From Gautieria morchelliformis (taxonomy: Eukaryota > Basidiomycota > Agaricomycetes > Gomphales > Gomphaceae): DNA of 64,000 nt. Location of the stretch: contig WHVA01000476.1 of assembly GCA_015179125.1 (NCBI GenBank), positions 1-64,000 on the forward strand, written 5' to 3'. Position numbers and translations under genes: made by a program. The notes beneath the pieces were generated by a model. The model saw only the letters and a program-made list of their open reading frames with translations. It was not told the DNA's origin and did no database searches. This document shows, one piece after another, positions 10,928 to 22,559 of this stretch (position 1 is the stretch's first letter; every line of letters begins with the position of its first letter).

Positions 10928-11534
10928 TACGTACTTGATTTCGAAGAAAATCAACCTTGGAAAGATGGTTGAACCCCACCATTTCTATGGCTATTCAACG
11001 ATTGCATGTCAGTGGGTGAGTACAACTGGTTCATCTTCCTCAGCTTGGTGAGAGCACAGCTCTAAGATCTAAGATCTAAGGTCACGGGCCGTAGGCCCTA
11101 AAACCTAATTCTGACGCGGGTAAATGATTTACTGTAACGCTGATTTACTGTAACGCTGTACGCAAACTCCTGTATACTTTTACTTCAAGATCCACTTCAA
11201 GTTACCAGGGTTGGAAAATCTGGGTGGTTTTTGCTTCACTACCTCCTGGCCATGCATTTTCTACTTGTCTAATTGCAGATTTTCCGGCCTGAGGTAGCAG
11301 GGTGAACAGTAGAGACAACTTGAATCCAATAAATATACCGTAAATTCGGCGGAATAACGTTTCTTATATTCTGGTGGGCTATCCACATCTCGTCAGTGGG
11401 GGTTCCCACTAGTGGCACGGTACCGCCTTGGCATGGCGAGTATTATGTGGAGGAAAGACGCTCACCTATAATTATCACCATGCTAATACATGGTGGCCCC
11501 TAGAACTTGAAGTTAGTTGCATCTTCCGCTGATT
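10928..11534. other. Intergenic region with short direct repeats
   Basis: It contains a 9-base motif (TCTAAGATC) iterated near 11061-11080 and a 17-base direct duplication (GATTTACTGTAACGCTG) near 11125-11160. No open frame with recognisable content. Confidence 0.5.
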
Positions 11535-13337
11535 ATGAGCCTCAAGCTTGATACCTTGCCCGACGACGTTCTTATACGTGTCTTTAAGGAGTTGGATGCG
11601 TATGACATTCACCGTTGTTCACTGGTATGTCTCGCTCTCACTGGCAGACCCTCCGATTGGTCGTACTAGATATTCGCAGACATGTCGCGTCTTTCATGAA
11701 ACGATCCGGGACTCTCTATTCTTCCGGTATCGCCTGGAGCTTACTGTTGCGGGATTAGAGGATGGAAGCACCGAGTGCCGACTCTCAATAGCCGAACGAC
11801 TTGCTCTACTGAAGACTATCGAGCAAGGTTGGGCAAACCTTTACTTCCGCCAGAAATACACAATATCCTCCTTGCCTGGGAGTCTCATGTGGAAACTGTG
11901 TGGCGGTGTACTAGCACGCGGATACGCAACAGAACTGTCGTTCTTGCAGCCACCATCGGCCGTACAAGGAACTGATGGGCATGCTTGGCAAAGTGACATG
12001 GAAGTGAACATACAACAGTTTGCCATAGATCCTGCGCAGGATCTTGCCGTTCTCGTCGCTCGGCCTGAGTGCGTGACCTTCTCTTTATAGGGCGTTTGTT
12101 GTTTGACTCGTTATACAGGACACCCGATGAACAGTGGCACACATTTTTGATACATTTACGCACTATGAGTACTGGGGTACATCATCCTTACGCCCCTGAC
12201 CCCATCCTGGCTTGTATCCCAACCCTCATAATCCCAGAATATCGTTTTGATATTCGGATTATGGGAGACTTCCTTGCCGTATTTTACCACACTCCTGCAG
12301 GGTATTTGAGGGACCTACTATCTATTTGGGACTGGAAAGCTGGTCAACTTCTCATTGTGCGCTTGCCTTTCCTTTCGTGCTCAGCACGCAAGTGCTCAAA
12401 CACAGTATAGACTTTAGAAGCTTCGTCTCTAGCCACCGACATCATAAATTTTTCATTTCTCTCACCGCGACATTTTATCATAGCGAGATGCACTTCAGAC
12501 CCCGATGGGTGCTATCAACCTAACCTCGATGTGTACGACTTCATCGCTGCCCGTCCAGAAGGATCCATGGAACCCCGGCTTGTCTGCATATATCAACTGC
12601 CACGCGTACAACGCGCCCTTACCCGGTTTTTACTGGGTTCTGAACTATCTTCAGAACTTACGTCGTCCGGAAAATCTTTCTACCCTACCTCATGCTCCCG
12701 TCTATTAACGGTTAGCATGGGTTTCACAGATTCAGAACAGCGTGCGCGTAGCTATGTGCTCTTCGTACATGTCTCATCACTTCTCGCAGAGGTGGACGCA
12801 CGTTCAAATGCTGAACAACCAATTGTGCCATGGGAAAGCTGGGGTCCGCTGAAGACCAGGATGTTGCCTATATATGACAACCGACCAGATTGGCATGTTT
12901 ATGGGACACGGTATGTGTGGCTGGACGACAGCATGTGGGAACGTCTCAGGATGTTTGACTTTAATCCGCTGGCGCTTCGACGTGGTGGGTCTCAGCCGGT
13001 TAATTTCTGAACGGTACATTAATAACCCTCTATGAAATTAGCGTTGTCCTCCCAAGGCACGTTGTCGTCATCGGAGGATGAATCAGAACCGTTCTCTATC
13101 ACTACTGTTCTGGATTCCGAACCCACAATAATTGGTGAACACGAATCTTCATTCACCCAAAGGGTAATTACTGGTCTACCATACCGGGATGTGATAGGAA
13201 GGAGAATCGGTGATGCCGAGTTACTGATTGACCGAGAATGTGTGGTCCTAATGGGGTGGGATGCGATCGATGACTCGGTACGTGTCTTATTTATACCTTT
13301 GCGATTATTATTGACACAGATGTCAGTGGCAAACTAG
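11535..13337 (+). CDS. F-box domain protein, 6 exons
   Basis: Exons 11535-11624, 11680-12068, 12119-12356, 12411-12984, 13057-13277 and 13320-13337 join through GT..AG introns to 1530 nt (509 residues) in one frame. Residues 1-45 are an F-box (LDTLPDDVLIRVFKELD, then CSLTCRVFHETI), the Skp1-binding module of SCF ubiquitin ligases. The rest matches the substrate-side region common in mushroom F-box proteins: RIMGDFLAVFY, IWDWKAGQLL, FLSPRHFIIARC, LDVYDFIA, VPWESWGP..TR, MFDFNPLALRR and the tail GLPYRDV..LLIDRECVVLMGW. The acceptor at 12410, not the nearer AG at 12405, keeps the frame and restores the conserved FSFLSPRHF block. The last exon is only six codons and could be wrong. The target is unknown; agaricomycete genomes have many such paralogs. 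Confidence 0.82.
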
Positions 13338-13674
13338 TACAATGGGAGTAGATTTCCTATGTATCTAAACAAACACCTTCGAGAAATGTGGTCAGAGCTG
13401 CAGGAAAGATCTTGCTTAAATTCTGCGGAATATACAGGTAAATGCTGACCGGTGCAATGTCATCGACCTATATCCAATTTTTCTCCCAGTTACTATAGAT
13501 GTGGATGAAATCTGGAAAAACCACCAATACTCATATATATGATAAATGCACACCTCTACATCTACGGGCTTTCGGCTCGTTAGAATTCCGCGGGTGTCGC
13601 TCGGTTCTCCCTGTAATGCTGCAATGCATAGCGGCGATTACACGGTATGACATTCTCTGCGCTCCACGATCGCC
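13338..13674. other. Gap between F-box gene and truncated gypsy element; nothing recognised
   Basis: No family-like open frame. This is where the RNase H and integrase of the adjacent minus-strand gypsy element should be, and they are absent. Confidence 0.5.
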
Positions 13675-14697
13675 TTACCCTCGAGGTGCCCCTCCCGATA
13701 GCGGGGTGGTATATGCGCTAACATCCGGCATGTAGTGTGCCAGATACTGTACGAGCCCGAGGAAACGCTGGACGTCGTTGAACGTCCGTGGCCTGTGCCA
13801 CTCGCGGATGCGTTGCATCTTATCCTTGTTGGCATGTACCCCTCGGCCATCGATCATATGGCCGAGGCACTCCATTTGGATGGAGTAGAGGTCCACCTTT
13901 TTCTTGCTCAGAAAGAGGTGGTTCTTCCTCAGTCTGTCAAAGACGATGTAGAGGTGCTCTTCATGCACTTGTATTGAGAGCGAGAATATGAAGATGTCAT
14001 CCATGTATACATGGACGAAGCGACCTATGCAGTCGCGGAAAATGGCTGTCATCAGCCGTTGGAATGTTGATGGGGCGTTACAGTCCCCCATCTGTATCAC
14101 TTGGCTCCTGAAGGTGCCGAGGATCGTGGCAAAGGCTGTCTTTGCTACGTGATCCGGATGGATCCAGATCTGCTCGTATGCTTCTGACATATCGAGGTTA
14201 GTTCGATATTGGCAGCGAGCCATGTTGCTGCATATGATATCCTGATCCGGGAAGGGCGTGACGTCCTTCACCGTGTTTTCGTTCTGCTGGCGCAGATCGA
14301 AGACGGTTCTCAACGTACCGTTCTTCTTCGGCACACACAGCATGGGCACTGCCTGCTGCGCTACTGCCGGAATCCACCACTTTGCAGTGGTGTATTGTTC
14401 TATCTTTGCCGACAGTTCCTCTCGGAAGTGTTCAGGGCATTTCGGTAGTCGATACCGCATGTGCTTGTTGGGATCGATGAGGTTGATCTCATGGTTGATC
14501 TCCCGCAGTGGCGGGAGTTCTAATGGAATTCCACTGACTAGGTCAGTGATTCTTTCCATCCATTCCTCGCGGAGGTGAGGAAGGTCATCATCCGTGAGGA
14601 TGATGGTAGTGGTTGGCCTAGAAGCCATTAGGCGCTGTTGGCGTCTATTAGGTCCCGCGGCACACGGGCCTGCTTTCCTCTTTCCCATCGCTTTCAC
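13675..14697 (-). CDS. Gypsy element 1 reverse transcriptase (C-terminally truncated)
   Basis: RT blocks in order: HEINLIDPNKHMRYRLPKCP, PMLCVPKKNGTLRTVFDLRQ, NLDMSEAYEQIWIHPDH, STFQRLMTAIFRDCI, VHVYMDDIFIF (intact YMDD), CLGHMIDGRGV and FLGLVQYLAHYMPDVSAYTTPLSG. After this the sequence loses all similarity near 13690, so RNase H and integrase are gone and the copy cannot move by itself. Confidence 0.88.
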   Translation of the reverse strand: MKAMGKRKAGPCAAGPNRRQQRLMASRPTTTIILTDDDLPHLREEWMERITDLVSGIPLELPPLREINHEINLIDPNKHMRYRLPKCPEHFREELSAKIEQYTTAKWWIPAVAQQAVPMLCVPKKNGTLRTVFDLRQQNENTVKDVTPFPDQDIICSNMARCQYRTNLDMSEAYEQIWIHPDHVAKTAFATILGTFRSQVIQMGDCNAPSTFQRLMTAIFRDCIGRFVHVYMDDIFIFSLSIQVHEEHLYIVFDRLRKNHLFLSKKKVDLYSIQMECLGHMIDGRGVHANKDKMQRIREWHRPRTFNDVQRFLGLVQYLAHYMPDVSAYTTPLSGGAPRG

Positions 14698-14775
14698 CGT
14701 TAGGTGAGAGCGTCTCTCCCTACGACTGTAGGGTGAGTTCGAGGACGAGTCGTCCCGTGACTCGTCCTCCTGGCT

Positions 14776-15611
14776 TCAATGAGCCAGGTTCGGCGTCGGC
14801 GCTTGGGTGATCCTGCTCACCCGTGGCCCTTTGTCCTCATTCTTCGATTCGTCGTCGTCGAATGAGACCTTGCCCGTGGGGATCACTTCGTTTCCCTTGC
14901 GTATCGTCCCTGGGCTCGAGAAGTCCAGGGTTATGCCGAATCTCCTTAGGAACGGTGTCCCTAGGATCGCGTCGTAATATTCGACGTTTGCTACGTCGAA
15001 GTATTCGTCATATGTCCCACGACCAAACTCGATGGTCGTGTTCGTTCCATAGTTGATCGTGGAACAGCTGCCTATGCAGGCTAGCTGCAGCGCGATTGGT
15101 TGCTCCAGGGAGAATGTCTTCATTCCGGTAGCTCGCGTGAATTCGGGGGACAGCAGTACCCCTTCGCTGCCGCTATCTAGCACGCAGTGGGCTTTTACGC
15201 CGTTTATTTCCCAGTACCCCGATAGGGTACGGTTCTCACTGTGTGTTTGCTTCGGTGGTGATACACCGGCTCGGCCGCCTTGTCTGGCGTGACCGATGTG
15301 CGTGCCGCCATGACTTTCGTGGTGGTTTTGTCTTCCAGCGCGAATCTGATCGCGCTGGACTTGTAGGTGGTGTCCTCCACCTCTTCGTCCCATTCATAGT
15401 ATTGGGATGGCTCAGGGTCCCACTCTTCAGCGGGCGTGTCTCCGTTATCCGGAGTGTCATTGGGTTGGGGATCACCCTCCCCCTCTTCATCAATCTGTTG
15501 AAGAGAGCTTTGATTGGGATCTGTCTCCGGATCCTCGGCTTCACCGTCATGCCTCACGGCCGCTGTCCTAGCCGGGGGCATTCTGCCTTCTTGTGGCCAG
15601 GTTGGCCGCAT
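14776..15611 (-). CDS. Gypsy element 1 gag-pol linker and aspartic protease
   Basis: The frame 15611-15204 is an acidic linker. The overlapping frame 15393-14776 carries a retropepsin-like protease: catalytic DSGSEGVLLS, later YYDAILGTPFLRRFGI (the hydrophobic-Gly flap-side motif) and LDFSSPG. The catalytic Asp-Ser-Gly is intact. The switch between the two frames falls near 15250-15390. Confidence 0.8.
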
Positions 15612-16486
15612 TCAAAGCATGTGGTGTTGCTTTGGCTGCCACTGGGCCTGTCGTTGGGCCGGCCCGACGTTTTCGTCGGTGGGGCAGGTCGCGGGGACGA
15701 TCCTGACGCTTGAGGCTGTTTAGCTTCAGGTGGGCGTCCAGCTTGTGCTGGGCGTGAAGGCGGTAGCCGTTGACCTGTTCCGCTTCTTGTGAACAGGCTG
15801 GACCTGGTCAGGCCCGTTTGTGTCAACGGCTTGCTCCCTGTGAGCCGGGCGGCACTTGCCGTTGCTGCTGCACTTTCTGCGCGGCGCATCCCCATGTTGT
15901 ATGGGGATGCCTCCTCGATCATCCGGGCCGTCTCAAAGAGTTGCTCTATTGAGCTGCTCTTGGCATTATAGCCCTTTTTGAGGACCTCGTTGTGCAGTGT
16001 TTCGCATAGCGCCGAGACGAACCGTCTCCGGAACGTGTACTCGTCTGGCGGCTGTATCATACGTGCCACGTATTTCGTGAGCTCGTTCAGCATCTCCTGA
16101 ACGGTTTTCATGCCTTGCATGACCGCGTCGAACTTATTCGATGCGTGATGGTATGTCAGTGTGTGCAGGAACCTCTTTTGAAGGCCTTGCATCACAGATT
16201 CCAGCATCCAGCTGCGGACCTGGCGATTGAAGCGTTCAACGTTTCGAAGGAACCATTCCTGGGCTTCGCCGGTGAGGCGAGTGCCCACATAGCCGACCTG
16301 CATGTCGATGCTGGTTGGTCCTAGGAGGCAATTCATTTTCAGCCATCGTAGGATGGCTGCCACGAAGATTTCAAACTCTTCGAGGTCCGATCCCCCTGCA
16401 TATGGCTCGGGGTGGGCCAATTTTACGCCGGCCTTCGCTAGCACAGACTTCTCCGGGTCTGTGTCTGCGGCGTCTGCCAACGCCAC
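15554..16486 (-). CDS. Gypsy element 1 gag capsid and zinc knuckle
   Basis: 310 codons. The central part is a retrotransposon gag/capsid domain (FVAAILRWLKMN, LTGEAQEWFLRNVERF, FRRRFVSALCETLHNEVLKK). The C-terminus has one CCHC zinc knuckle, CFECGQPGHKKAEC (Cx2Cx4Hx4C), after a Pro/Ser/Arg linker, and binds element RNA in this family. It overlaps the preceding frame by 49 nt and the following one by 58 nt in different frames, an arrangement compatible with programmed frameshifting or simple indel decay. Confidence 0.85.
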   Translation of the reverse strand: MALADAADTDPEKSVLAKAGVKLAHPEPYAGGSDLEEFEIFVAAILRWLKMNCLLGPTSIDMQVGYVGTRLTGEAQEWFLRNVERFNRQVRSWMLESVMQGLQKRFLHTLTYHHASNKFDAVMQGMKTVQEMLNELTKYVARMIQPPDEYTFRRRFVSALCETLHNEVLKKGYNAKSSSIEQLFETARMIEEASPYNMGMRRAESAAATASAARLTGSKPLTQTGLTRSSLFTRSGTGQRLPPSRPAQAGRPPEAKQPQASGSSPRPAPPTKTSGRPNDRPSGSQSNTTCFECGQPGHKKAECPRLGQRP

Positions 16487-17859
16487 GTGATCCCGTCGTA
16501 CGGCTCCATTGGTACGACGTTGGCCTGGTCAGGGATTCCCTGGCCTTCCGTTGGGGCCATGGATCGCTCGCGCGGTTGTGACGCCGCGCGGGGTAGGCTG
16601 TTATATGCCCTGACGGGCCCCGGGCCCGGATCGGGCTCGGGATCGGGAGCATTTTGTGCTCTCGGTTCCGGGGGCATTTTGTGCCTGGTGTCCCCGGTCA
16701 GTCCCGCGTTGCGAATCCGTAGCCTGCTGTTGTAGGCTGCGCATGCTTGCCGTGCGTCCTGTACGGCTTGCCTGAGCTGCTCGTCGGGCAGCTGAGCGGT
16801 GTGGCTGTGGGCCATCGTCTCTTCGGCGTTCTTTGCTAGTAGCTCGAGTGCCCGTGTGTGGCGGCGCGCGGCTGCGGCTTCTTTACGCTGCCAGTGTGCG
16901 ACTTCGAGCTCTAAGCTCTCGGTCGTCGTTTCAGAGTCAGGCTCTGAGGCAACCTGATCCCTAACGATCTGTTGGATCGTTTTACGGCTGTCTGTTGGGG
17001 CAGCCGGTTGCTCCTGAGGTTCGTTCCCGAACCTTACGTCCTGTTCGACCGGGACAGCTGGCAGCGGCATTCGCTGTTTGTCTCGCTCCTTTCGGCGTGC
17101 GTCGCGACTGCGTTCGTTAGCTGCGGACTGTCGCGAGCTCGGACGAGTTGCGTCGCGTTCCCCGTGTGGGCGGAGTGCTTTCTGGACGTCCTCCAGCGTG
17201 GCTGCGTCTTGCAGCCTGACCTCCTCCACCTGGTGGAGTTCCTTGCCGATTGCCATTAGGGTGGCGGCGGCGTTGTCAAGCTGTGATGCCAGCTGATTGT
17301 GCTTGTGGCGCGTCAGCGTACTTCGGTGGTGCAGCGCAGCCTGCACCTGTTTGTTCAGGGCCTCTGCCGTCTCGTGGTCGATGGCGTGAGCCCTCGAGCT
17401 CTTGCGACTAGAGCTTGAGTATTCCAAGTCCTGACCATCATCTGGGGCTCGTCTCTTTTGCCGTCGTCCTCCTTCAGGGACGATCGTCGTCACTCTACTT
17501 CATGAGCGTCGGTTTGAGTCGTGGCTTTGTGCCCGTCTCGACGTTGTTGCTCTACCATCTGACGACGGCGAGACTTCTCTGCCCTTTCCTTTGTCCTCGG
17601 GCAGAGGGAGATGGGGGGGCGGTGCCGGCTCGTCGCTCGGTGTCGTCTCTTCTTCGGCCACGCTCGACGAGACGTGGTCGGGGTTTTCCTCGTTCTCTAC
17701 TGAGGGGATGAGGGCGGTGAGATCTACGATCTCTCCGTCTTCTATCGTCCTGGTCTCTTGGTCCAGGGTAGCGTCAGCCGTCGTGTCACTGGGCTGCGCC
17801 TGGGGTGTGGACCTCGAGCTCGTCGCTCGTGTCCGTCTTCGACTGCGTGGAATCATCAT
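16438..17859 (-). CDS. Gypsy element 1 gag N-terminal open frames
   Basis: Two in-frame segments (17859-17500, 119 codons; 17493-16438, 351 codons) are separated by a stop and only six bases. The first is acidic and Ser/Thr/Pro-rich. The second is Arg/Gln/Glu-rich with likely coiled-coil stretches (around residues 35-85 and 185-235). Neither has a named domain. Position upstream of the capsid-like frame suggests a gag N-terminal extension. The stop may be a lesion or a true ORF boundary. Confidence 0.6.
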
Positions 17860-18060
17860 GCTCGCAGCCGACAGTAGAGGGTCTACTGGAGGGTCTCAAC
17901 GATGTTTAGTCGTCGACACAGCAATCTTTTTCAAGATTGCTTCGAATCCACTATCGGTTGGTCGCGTGGCGATCAACCGCAGGATAGTTCAAAAAGGTGT
18001 AAATATATCTATCTTAAGCCTCAGGTCACAAGAGCACGACAGAACTTGACCAATGTGTGG
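17860..18060. other. Short region upstream of gypsy element 1, nothing identified
   Basis: This should include the 5' LTR/leader of element 1, but no TG..CA pair or primer-binding site was recognised. Confidence 0.4.
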
Positions 18061-18701
18061 TATTCTGATGCTACGTAGTGACAGTGTAAGGGTAAGATGC
18101 GATGGGGACCGCTAGCCGGTTCCCACGCATAAACTATACAGTGGGGCCCACTGGGATTATATAATAACTAATGTACATGTAGGTACATGGGTTATTTACA
18201 GAGACTGAGACCTTGCTAGACTCGCTGTGCTAAGAACAGGAGATGGAGCGAAGGAAATCAAGTATCAAAGGTGATTATCTGATTGCAGAAAGAGAGACAT
18301 ACATGACAGGCTTTTATACAAAGAGCTGAGACAACAGGTAATGATATGGTACTAAGCAAACTCCGGAGGAAGCGGAAGTCGAGTAGACAATGGGTGGGAA
18401 CTAACTATTAGGGACAATGGGACTACAAGGGTGGTTCAGGGTAAGGTAGAACAATGGCAAAGAACAAGGGGTCGGGAAAACATATCTGACAACGAAACAC
18501 AAGGAGGGCCGGACATATGGTCTTGATGAACGGTGAGGTGGGTCCGGTGGGTTGGAGTAATAGAGTCGAAAGAACAAGGGAAATGAACAAGGGGCGGAAT
18601 GTCGGAAATAACGGAGGGACGGAAGGTGTTGTGGAAATATCGGAGGGGCGGAAGGTGTGGCGGAACTGAGGGTCGGAAGTCGGAAATGAACGGTCGTAAC
18701 A
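18061..18701 (-). mobile_element. Probable LTR joined directly to a broken gypsy RT
   Basis: On the minus strand a sequence opening TGTTACGACCGTTC starts at 18701, typical of an LTR start. It contains GGAAG/CGGA-rich iterations on the plus strand (18590-18690). It follows the RT codons ILIFSKNREDH without any gap. The other LTR end is not determined (somewhere near 18060). Confidence 0.5.
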
Positions 18702-20600
18702 GTGATCCTCCCTGTTCTTGGAGAAGATAAGGATGTCGTCGAGGTAGACTACAATGAAGACGTCAGCCATGTCTTGGAAGATGTCATTCATGAAGTGTTA
18801 GAACGTCGCCAGAGCGTTCGTCAATCTGAACGGCATGACGAGATATCCGAAGGACCCATATCGAGTTCAGAAGGCTGTCTTCCACTCTTGGCCAGAGGCG
18901 ATCCGAACATTATTGAACCCGGCGCAAAGGTCGAATTTGGTATAGACGTTCGCACTTTTGAGTTGGTCAATAAGGCTCGGAATCAGTGGGATAGGGTACT
19001 TGTTCTTTCACGTGATACGATTCAGCCCTCGATAGTCCACACACATTCGCAGTGTACCATCCTTTTTTTTCGCGAAGACAACAGGGGTGCCACCAGGTGA
19101 TTGGGAGGAGCAGATAAATCCCTTGCCAAGCATGTCTTTGAGATATTCGCGGAGAGCTTCTAATTCGCTGTTCGAGAGTGGGTATATGGGGCCGTGAGGT
19201 GGTGTGCCATCGTTCTTGATTTCGATGGTGTGGTCATAAGGGCGATGTGGGGGCAGGTCTTTGGCTTTAGCATGCAAGAAGATATCGAAGAAGTCGTGGT
19301 ACTCCTCTGGTACCACAGCCCTGAACATTTCTAACTCATCCTTCGGTAGAGGGTTTTCATGGAGGAGTGTGGTCGGGGCTGGTGCGTTGCCTACAGCGCA
19401 AAGCGAACTCGGCTCAGGGATGGAAGGGTGCATGTTTAACATGAAGGTTTCTTCTTCGCCACGTTTCATGATTATCTCGGGGGCGGCTGCGCTGATTAGG
19501 CTTATATGCGGCGTTACCCTCCTCATTGGAGGTGGATCAGGAGGTGAAGAATGGATGGGAGGTGGTCATCGATCAGTGATTCTGTATATGGTGTACAGGG
19601 GTGAGAATGACTCGGAATGGGCTCTGTTTTTGGTCGAATAGGTTCAGTTTCTATTATGGGTTCTTTCGTGACTAAAAATGGACGAATGAGATTGTTAGGA
19701 AGTGATATAGAGGACTCAGATGAGTGATTCTCGATCGGCTTGGTTGAGAGAAGTAAGGGTTCGCCATCCACATCGAACGTCTGTTCGTAACCAGAAAAGA
19801 TTCAGAATAGGAGTGGGCGAAGAAGCGACGTCTGGTGGAAGGACCGGGACGTAGGAGAGTGGTCCAATCGCCATGTTCGGGATGTAACCCAAGGATGGCG
19901 GGGACGAATGCGAACCAGGAACTGGCGGTGGCAATGTCATCGACACAGTGTGGAGTTCGGGGATACTGTCGAAGATAGCCGGTGGGGAAATCATCGTACA
20001 GGCCATAGCGACCGTCATACGTGGGAGCATGAAACCGGTGCCGGAAGGAAAGGTAATTGAGAGGGAGCCCCAATCGATCGTGGGTTTCGTAGAGCGAAGC
20101 CACGCAAGCCCAAGAACGATTGCGGCTGAAGGGTGTAACTTTGTGACAAGTAGCGAAACGTCCTGCGATGAGGAGTCGCTGAAAGTGAGACTAGTATCTA
20201 GATATTCGTGAATGAAACCAGCAGTGGCTGGCTTCCCATCGAAAAGGGAGAGAGCGATCGGTGAACGGAGTGATGTACATACGAAACCAGGACGAGAGGA
20301 AAAAGAGCTATCAATGAAATTGGAAGTGGCACCAGAGTCAATGAGAGTAGGGATTGAGTTAGAGAGACCGGGAAGGTGTACATGGATGATGAAGGACGAA
20401 TCGGAATGGGAGCTAATAGAGGCGAATAAACACGCTGGTGGTACAGAGTCGATAGGACTGGCATTCGGAGGTGTAAGATGGTTATCGGCAAGAGTTGCGG
20501 AGAATGAGTCAGAGTCTAGTAGGAGAGATGATCCAGGTCCGCCAAGTAGGGCAGACAGCTGTGCGAAGGATTGGTATGGGGAAGGCGACCCATGAAGGGG
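18702..20600 (-). pseudogene. Ty3/gypsy element 2 remnant (protease to mid-RT)
   Basis: Minus-strand pieces: protease with an intact LIDSGATSNFID (near 20335) and IVLGLAWLRS (near 20110); then [14 protein letters not shown]-like block [32 protein letters not shown], and VVYLDDILIFSKN ending at about 18705. The RT frame 19526-19008 and the YLDD frame are offset by indels between 18800 and 19010. No gag zinc finger, RNase H or integrase. About three imperfect copies of a 75-100-bp unit (20520-20790) precede the protease. Confidence 0.75.
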
Positions 20601-20790
20601 TAAGGCTATCCCACGAATAAATGAGGCTCAGGCCCGCCAGGCGAGGCAGGAATCTGTAGGGAGGGGTGTTGGAAGAGAGGTTGTCCCACGAAGGGGAATA
20701 GGGCAGGCCTGCCAAGTAGGGCAGGAATCTAGGAAATGTTCGGTGTGGGGAGAGGCGACCTTTGAAATGGTGAGGCTGTCCCGCGAATAG
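20520..20790. repeat. About three imperfect tandem repeats
   Basis: Units share CCGCCAAGTAGGGCAG/CAGGAATCT and GGCGACC..GAGGCTGTCCC(A/G)CGAATA blocks. They lie at the 5' edge of the gypsy element 2 remnant and may once have coded a repetitive gag tail. Confidence 0.5.
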
Positions 20791-20871
20791 ATGTGGCGTA
20801 GAGTGCGCGTGAAAAAAGGTGATGAATGGATAGAATGAATGCTTTGACTGTAGTTGTTAGTTCAATTATAC

Positions 20872-21901
20872 TGTCAAGATTGGTTTTTAGGCGTTAATAT
20901 CGTGTATTAGTGAACACAGCGAATGCCCGAATAACTTGTGCGAATAAGTATGCTGTTCGGCGAATAGGTGAACTGATGAATGTTCACGAGATAGGAGGGT
21001 TGCCCAAACGGGGCTCGCCCTATCTACAGTCGTAGCGAAATGGCCCATGGCGCTTGACGATGTAACGTGCAAGGTATCACAGAAGGGCTGTCTAAGTTTC
21101 GACAATCCCTTCGCTGGCGAAGGTGCTCCTTCGGAGCCCTTCACCAACAGCACAGAAAATAGTTCGAAGGCTAAGGTAACAAAGATGAAGTATGAGAACT
21201 CACCAGTGATGCCTAAGTCCTCTTCTGGTCGAAGATAGCAATCTCCAGGAGAAGGCTCAAAACGATGATCACAGTGAGGTCAAGTTTGCACAAGATGGAC
21301 GACGTATGATAATTGAACTGGAGAATATACATGCGAATGTAAACTACTTATATCGAATGCTCGCAAGGCATCAGCGAATAGGAAAGAGGCCGTCGTGAGT
21401 CAGGGTCGGATAGGGGTGTGCAGTCATGATACTAAGTAGATGGAATAAACATACAATAGAGTGAGGGAAGAATGCGAACATGAAACGATGGAGAGTAAAG
21501 GGGGCGAAGGCACTTATGGACAAAACCATGTCTTGGGACCCGCATACATGCTACCCTGCACAGATTCTTCTTTTACTGGGTTGATCCCGCACGACCTATG
21601 GAAGGGACGTCCTGCGAACACACTTTGGCCATACGAACACCCAATGGGGTTGGATTAAGAAGATGATGGGGTTAATGATGAACCATCATGCCGGGTGAAT
21701 GGTATCGATCATATTTGATGGCGTGCCTGCTGGCGAAATGCGCGAGCAGCGAATAGCGGTTCGGAGAATGGGCGAACAGTGGGTAGAGTGGACGTGGAGG
21801 GGGAGTGGTCGGTGGGTGCGGCGAACTCTGGCGAAGATGCTAGGGAGTGACAAGGGGGAACATAGAGGCAGTGCGGTAGGAGAAATAGACCGGTCATGAC
21901 A
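20872..21901 (-). mobile_element. LTR-A copy 1, full length (1030 bp)
   Basis: The minus-strand sequence opens TGTCATGACCGG at 21901 and closes CCAATCTTGACA at 20872. The same ends and body recur at 39111-40752 and 48790-49779. The LTR is rich in GCGAAT/ATTCGC words. No matching 5-bp target duplication was found (TATAC left, CTCCT right), so it may be a recombined or old copy. Confidence 0.8.
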
Positions 21902-21945
21902 CTCCTCTGGTCTAAGGTAGTAGTCTATAGAAGAGGGATAGTCCC

Positions 21946-22526
21946 AGTGAGGTCAAGTTTTGCACAAGATAGATATATGATATTGAACTGGGGAATATAC
22001 ACGCAAATGTAAACTACTTATACCAAATGCTCATATGATATCAGCAAATAGGAAAGAGGCTGTTGTGAGTCAGGGTTGGATAAGGATGTGCAGTCAAGAT
22101 ACAAATAGATGAAACACATATACAATGGAGGAAAGGAGGAGTGCAAACATGAAACAATGGAGGGGAGAGAGAATAAAGGTACCTATGTAAGGAAACATGC
22201 CTTGAGCCCTGCATATATGTTACCCTGCATGGACTCTCGGTCTGCTGGGTTGATCCCACACAATCTATGGGTAGAACGTCCCACGAATGCATTCCAGCCA
22301 TAGGAACACCTAAAGGGGGTTGAGTCGGGAAGGTGATGGGGCCAGTGATGAACCATCACGCCAGGTAAAGGATGTTGATCGTGTTTGATGGCGTGCCCAC
22401 TGGCTAATGATGTGAGTAGCGAATGGCCATTTGGCAAATTCAGTGAAGGGCAAATGGAGTGAACATATGGAGTGATGAAAGGGAAAATGGGGATAGCTGG
22501 ATACAAGAAATCAATGAGTCATGACA
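21946..22526 (-). mobile_element. LTR-A copy 2, truncated
   Basis: It follows copy 1 in the same orientation, begins TGTCATGACTC at 22526 and is lost at about 21946, near a GTGAGGTCAAGTTT(T)GCAC motif that in copy 1 lies at about 21270. Confidence 0.7.
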
Positions 22527-22559
22527 CTGTGCTGCCCTATTGTGAACCTGCAGGGCATG

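Larger units (their letters stand above)
13675..17859 (-). mobile_element. Ty3/gypsy element 1, 3'-truncated inside reverse transcriptase
   Basis: Reading on the minus strand from 17859, gag, protease and RT follow in gypsy order across six frames (17859-17500, 17493-16438, 16486-15554, 15611-15204, 15393-14776, 14697-13675). The element stops in the RT connection region near 13690. RNase H, integrase and the 3' LTR are missing. No 5' LTR or primer-binding site could be fixed to the right of 17859. The DNA is GC-richer than the flanks, suggesting a younger insertion. Confidence 0.85.
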
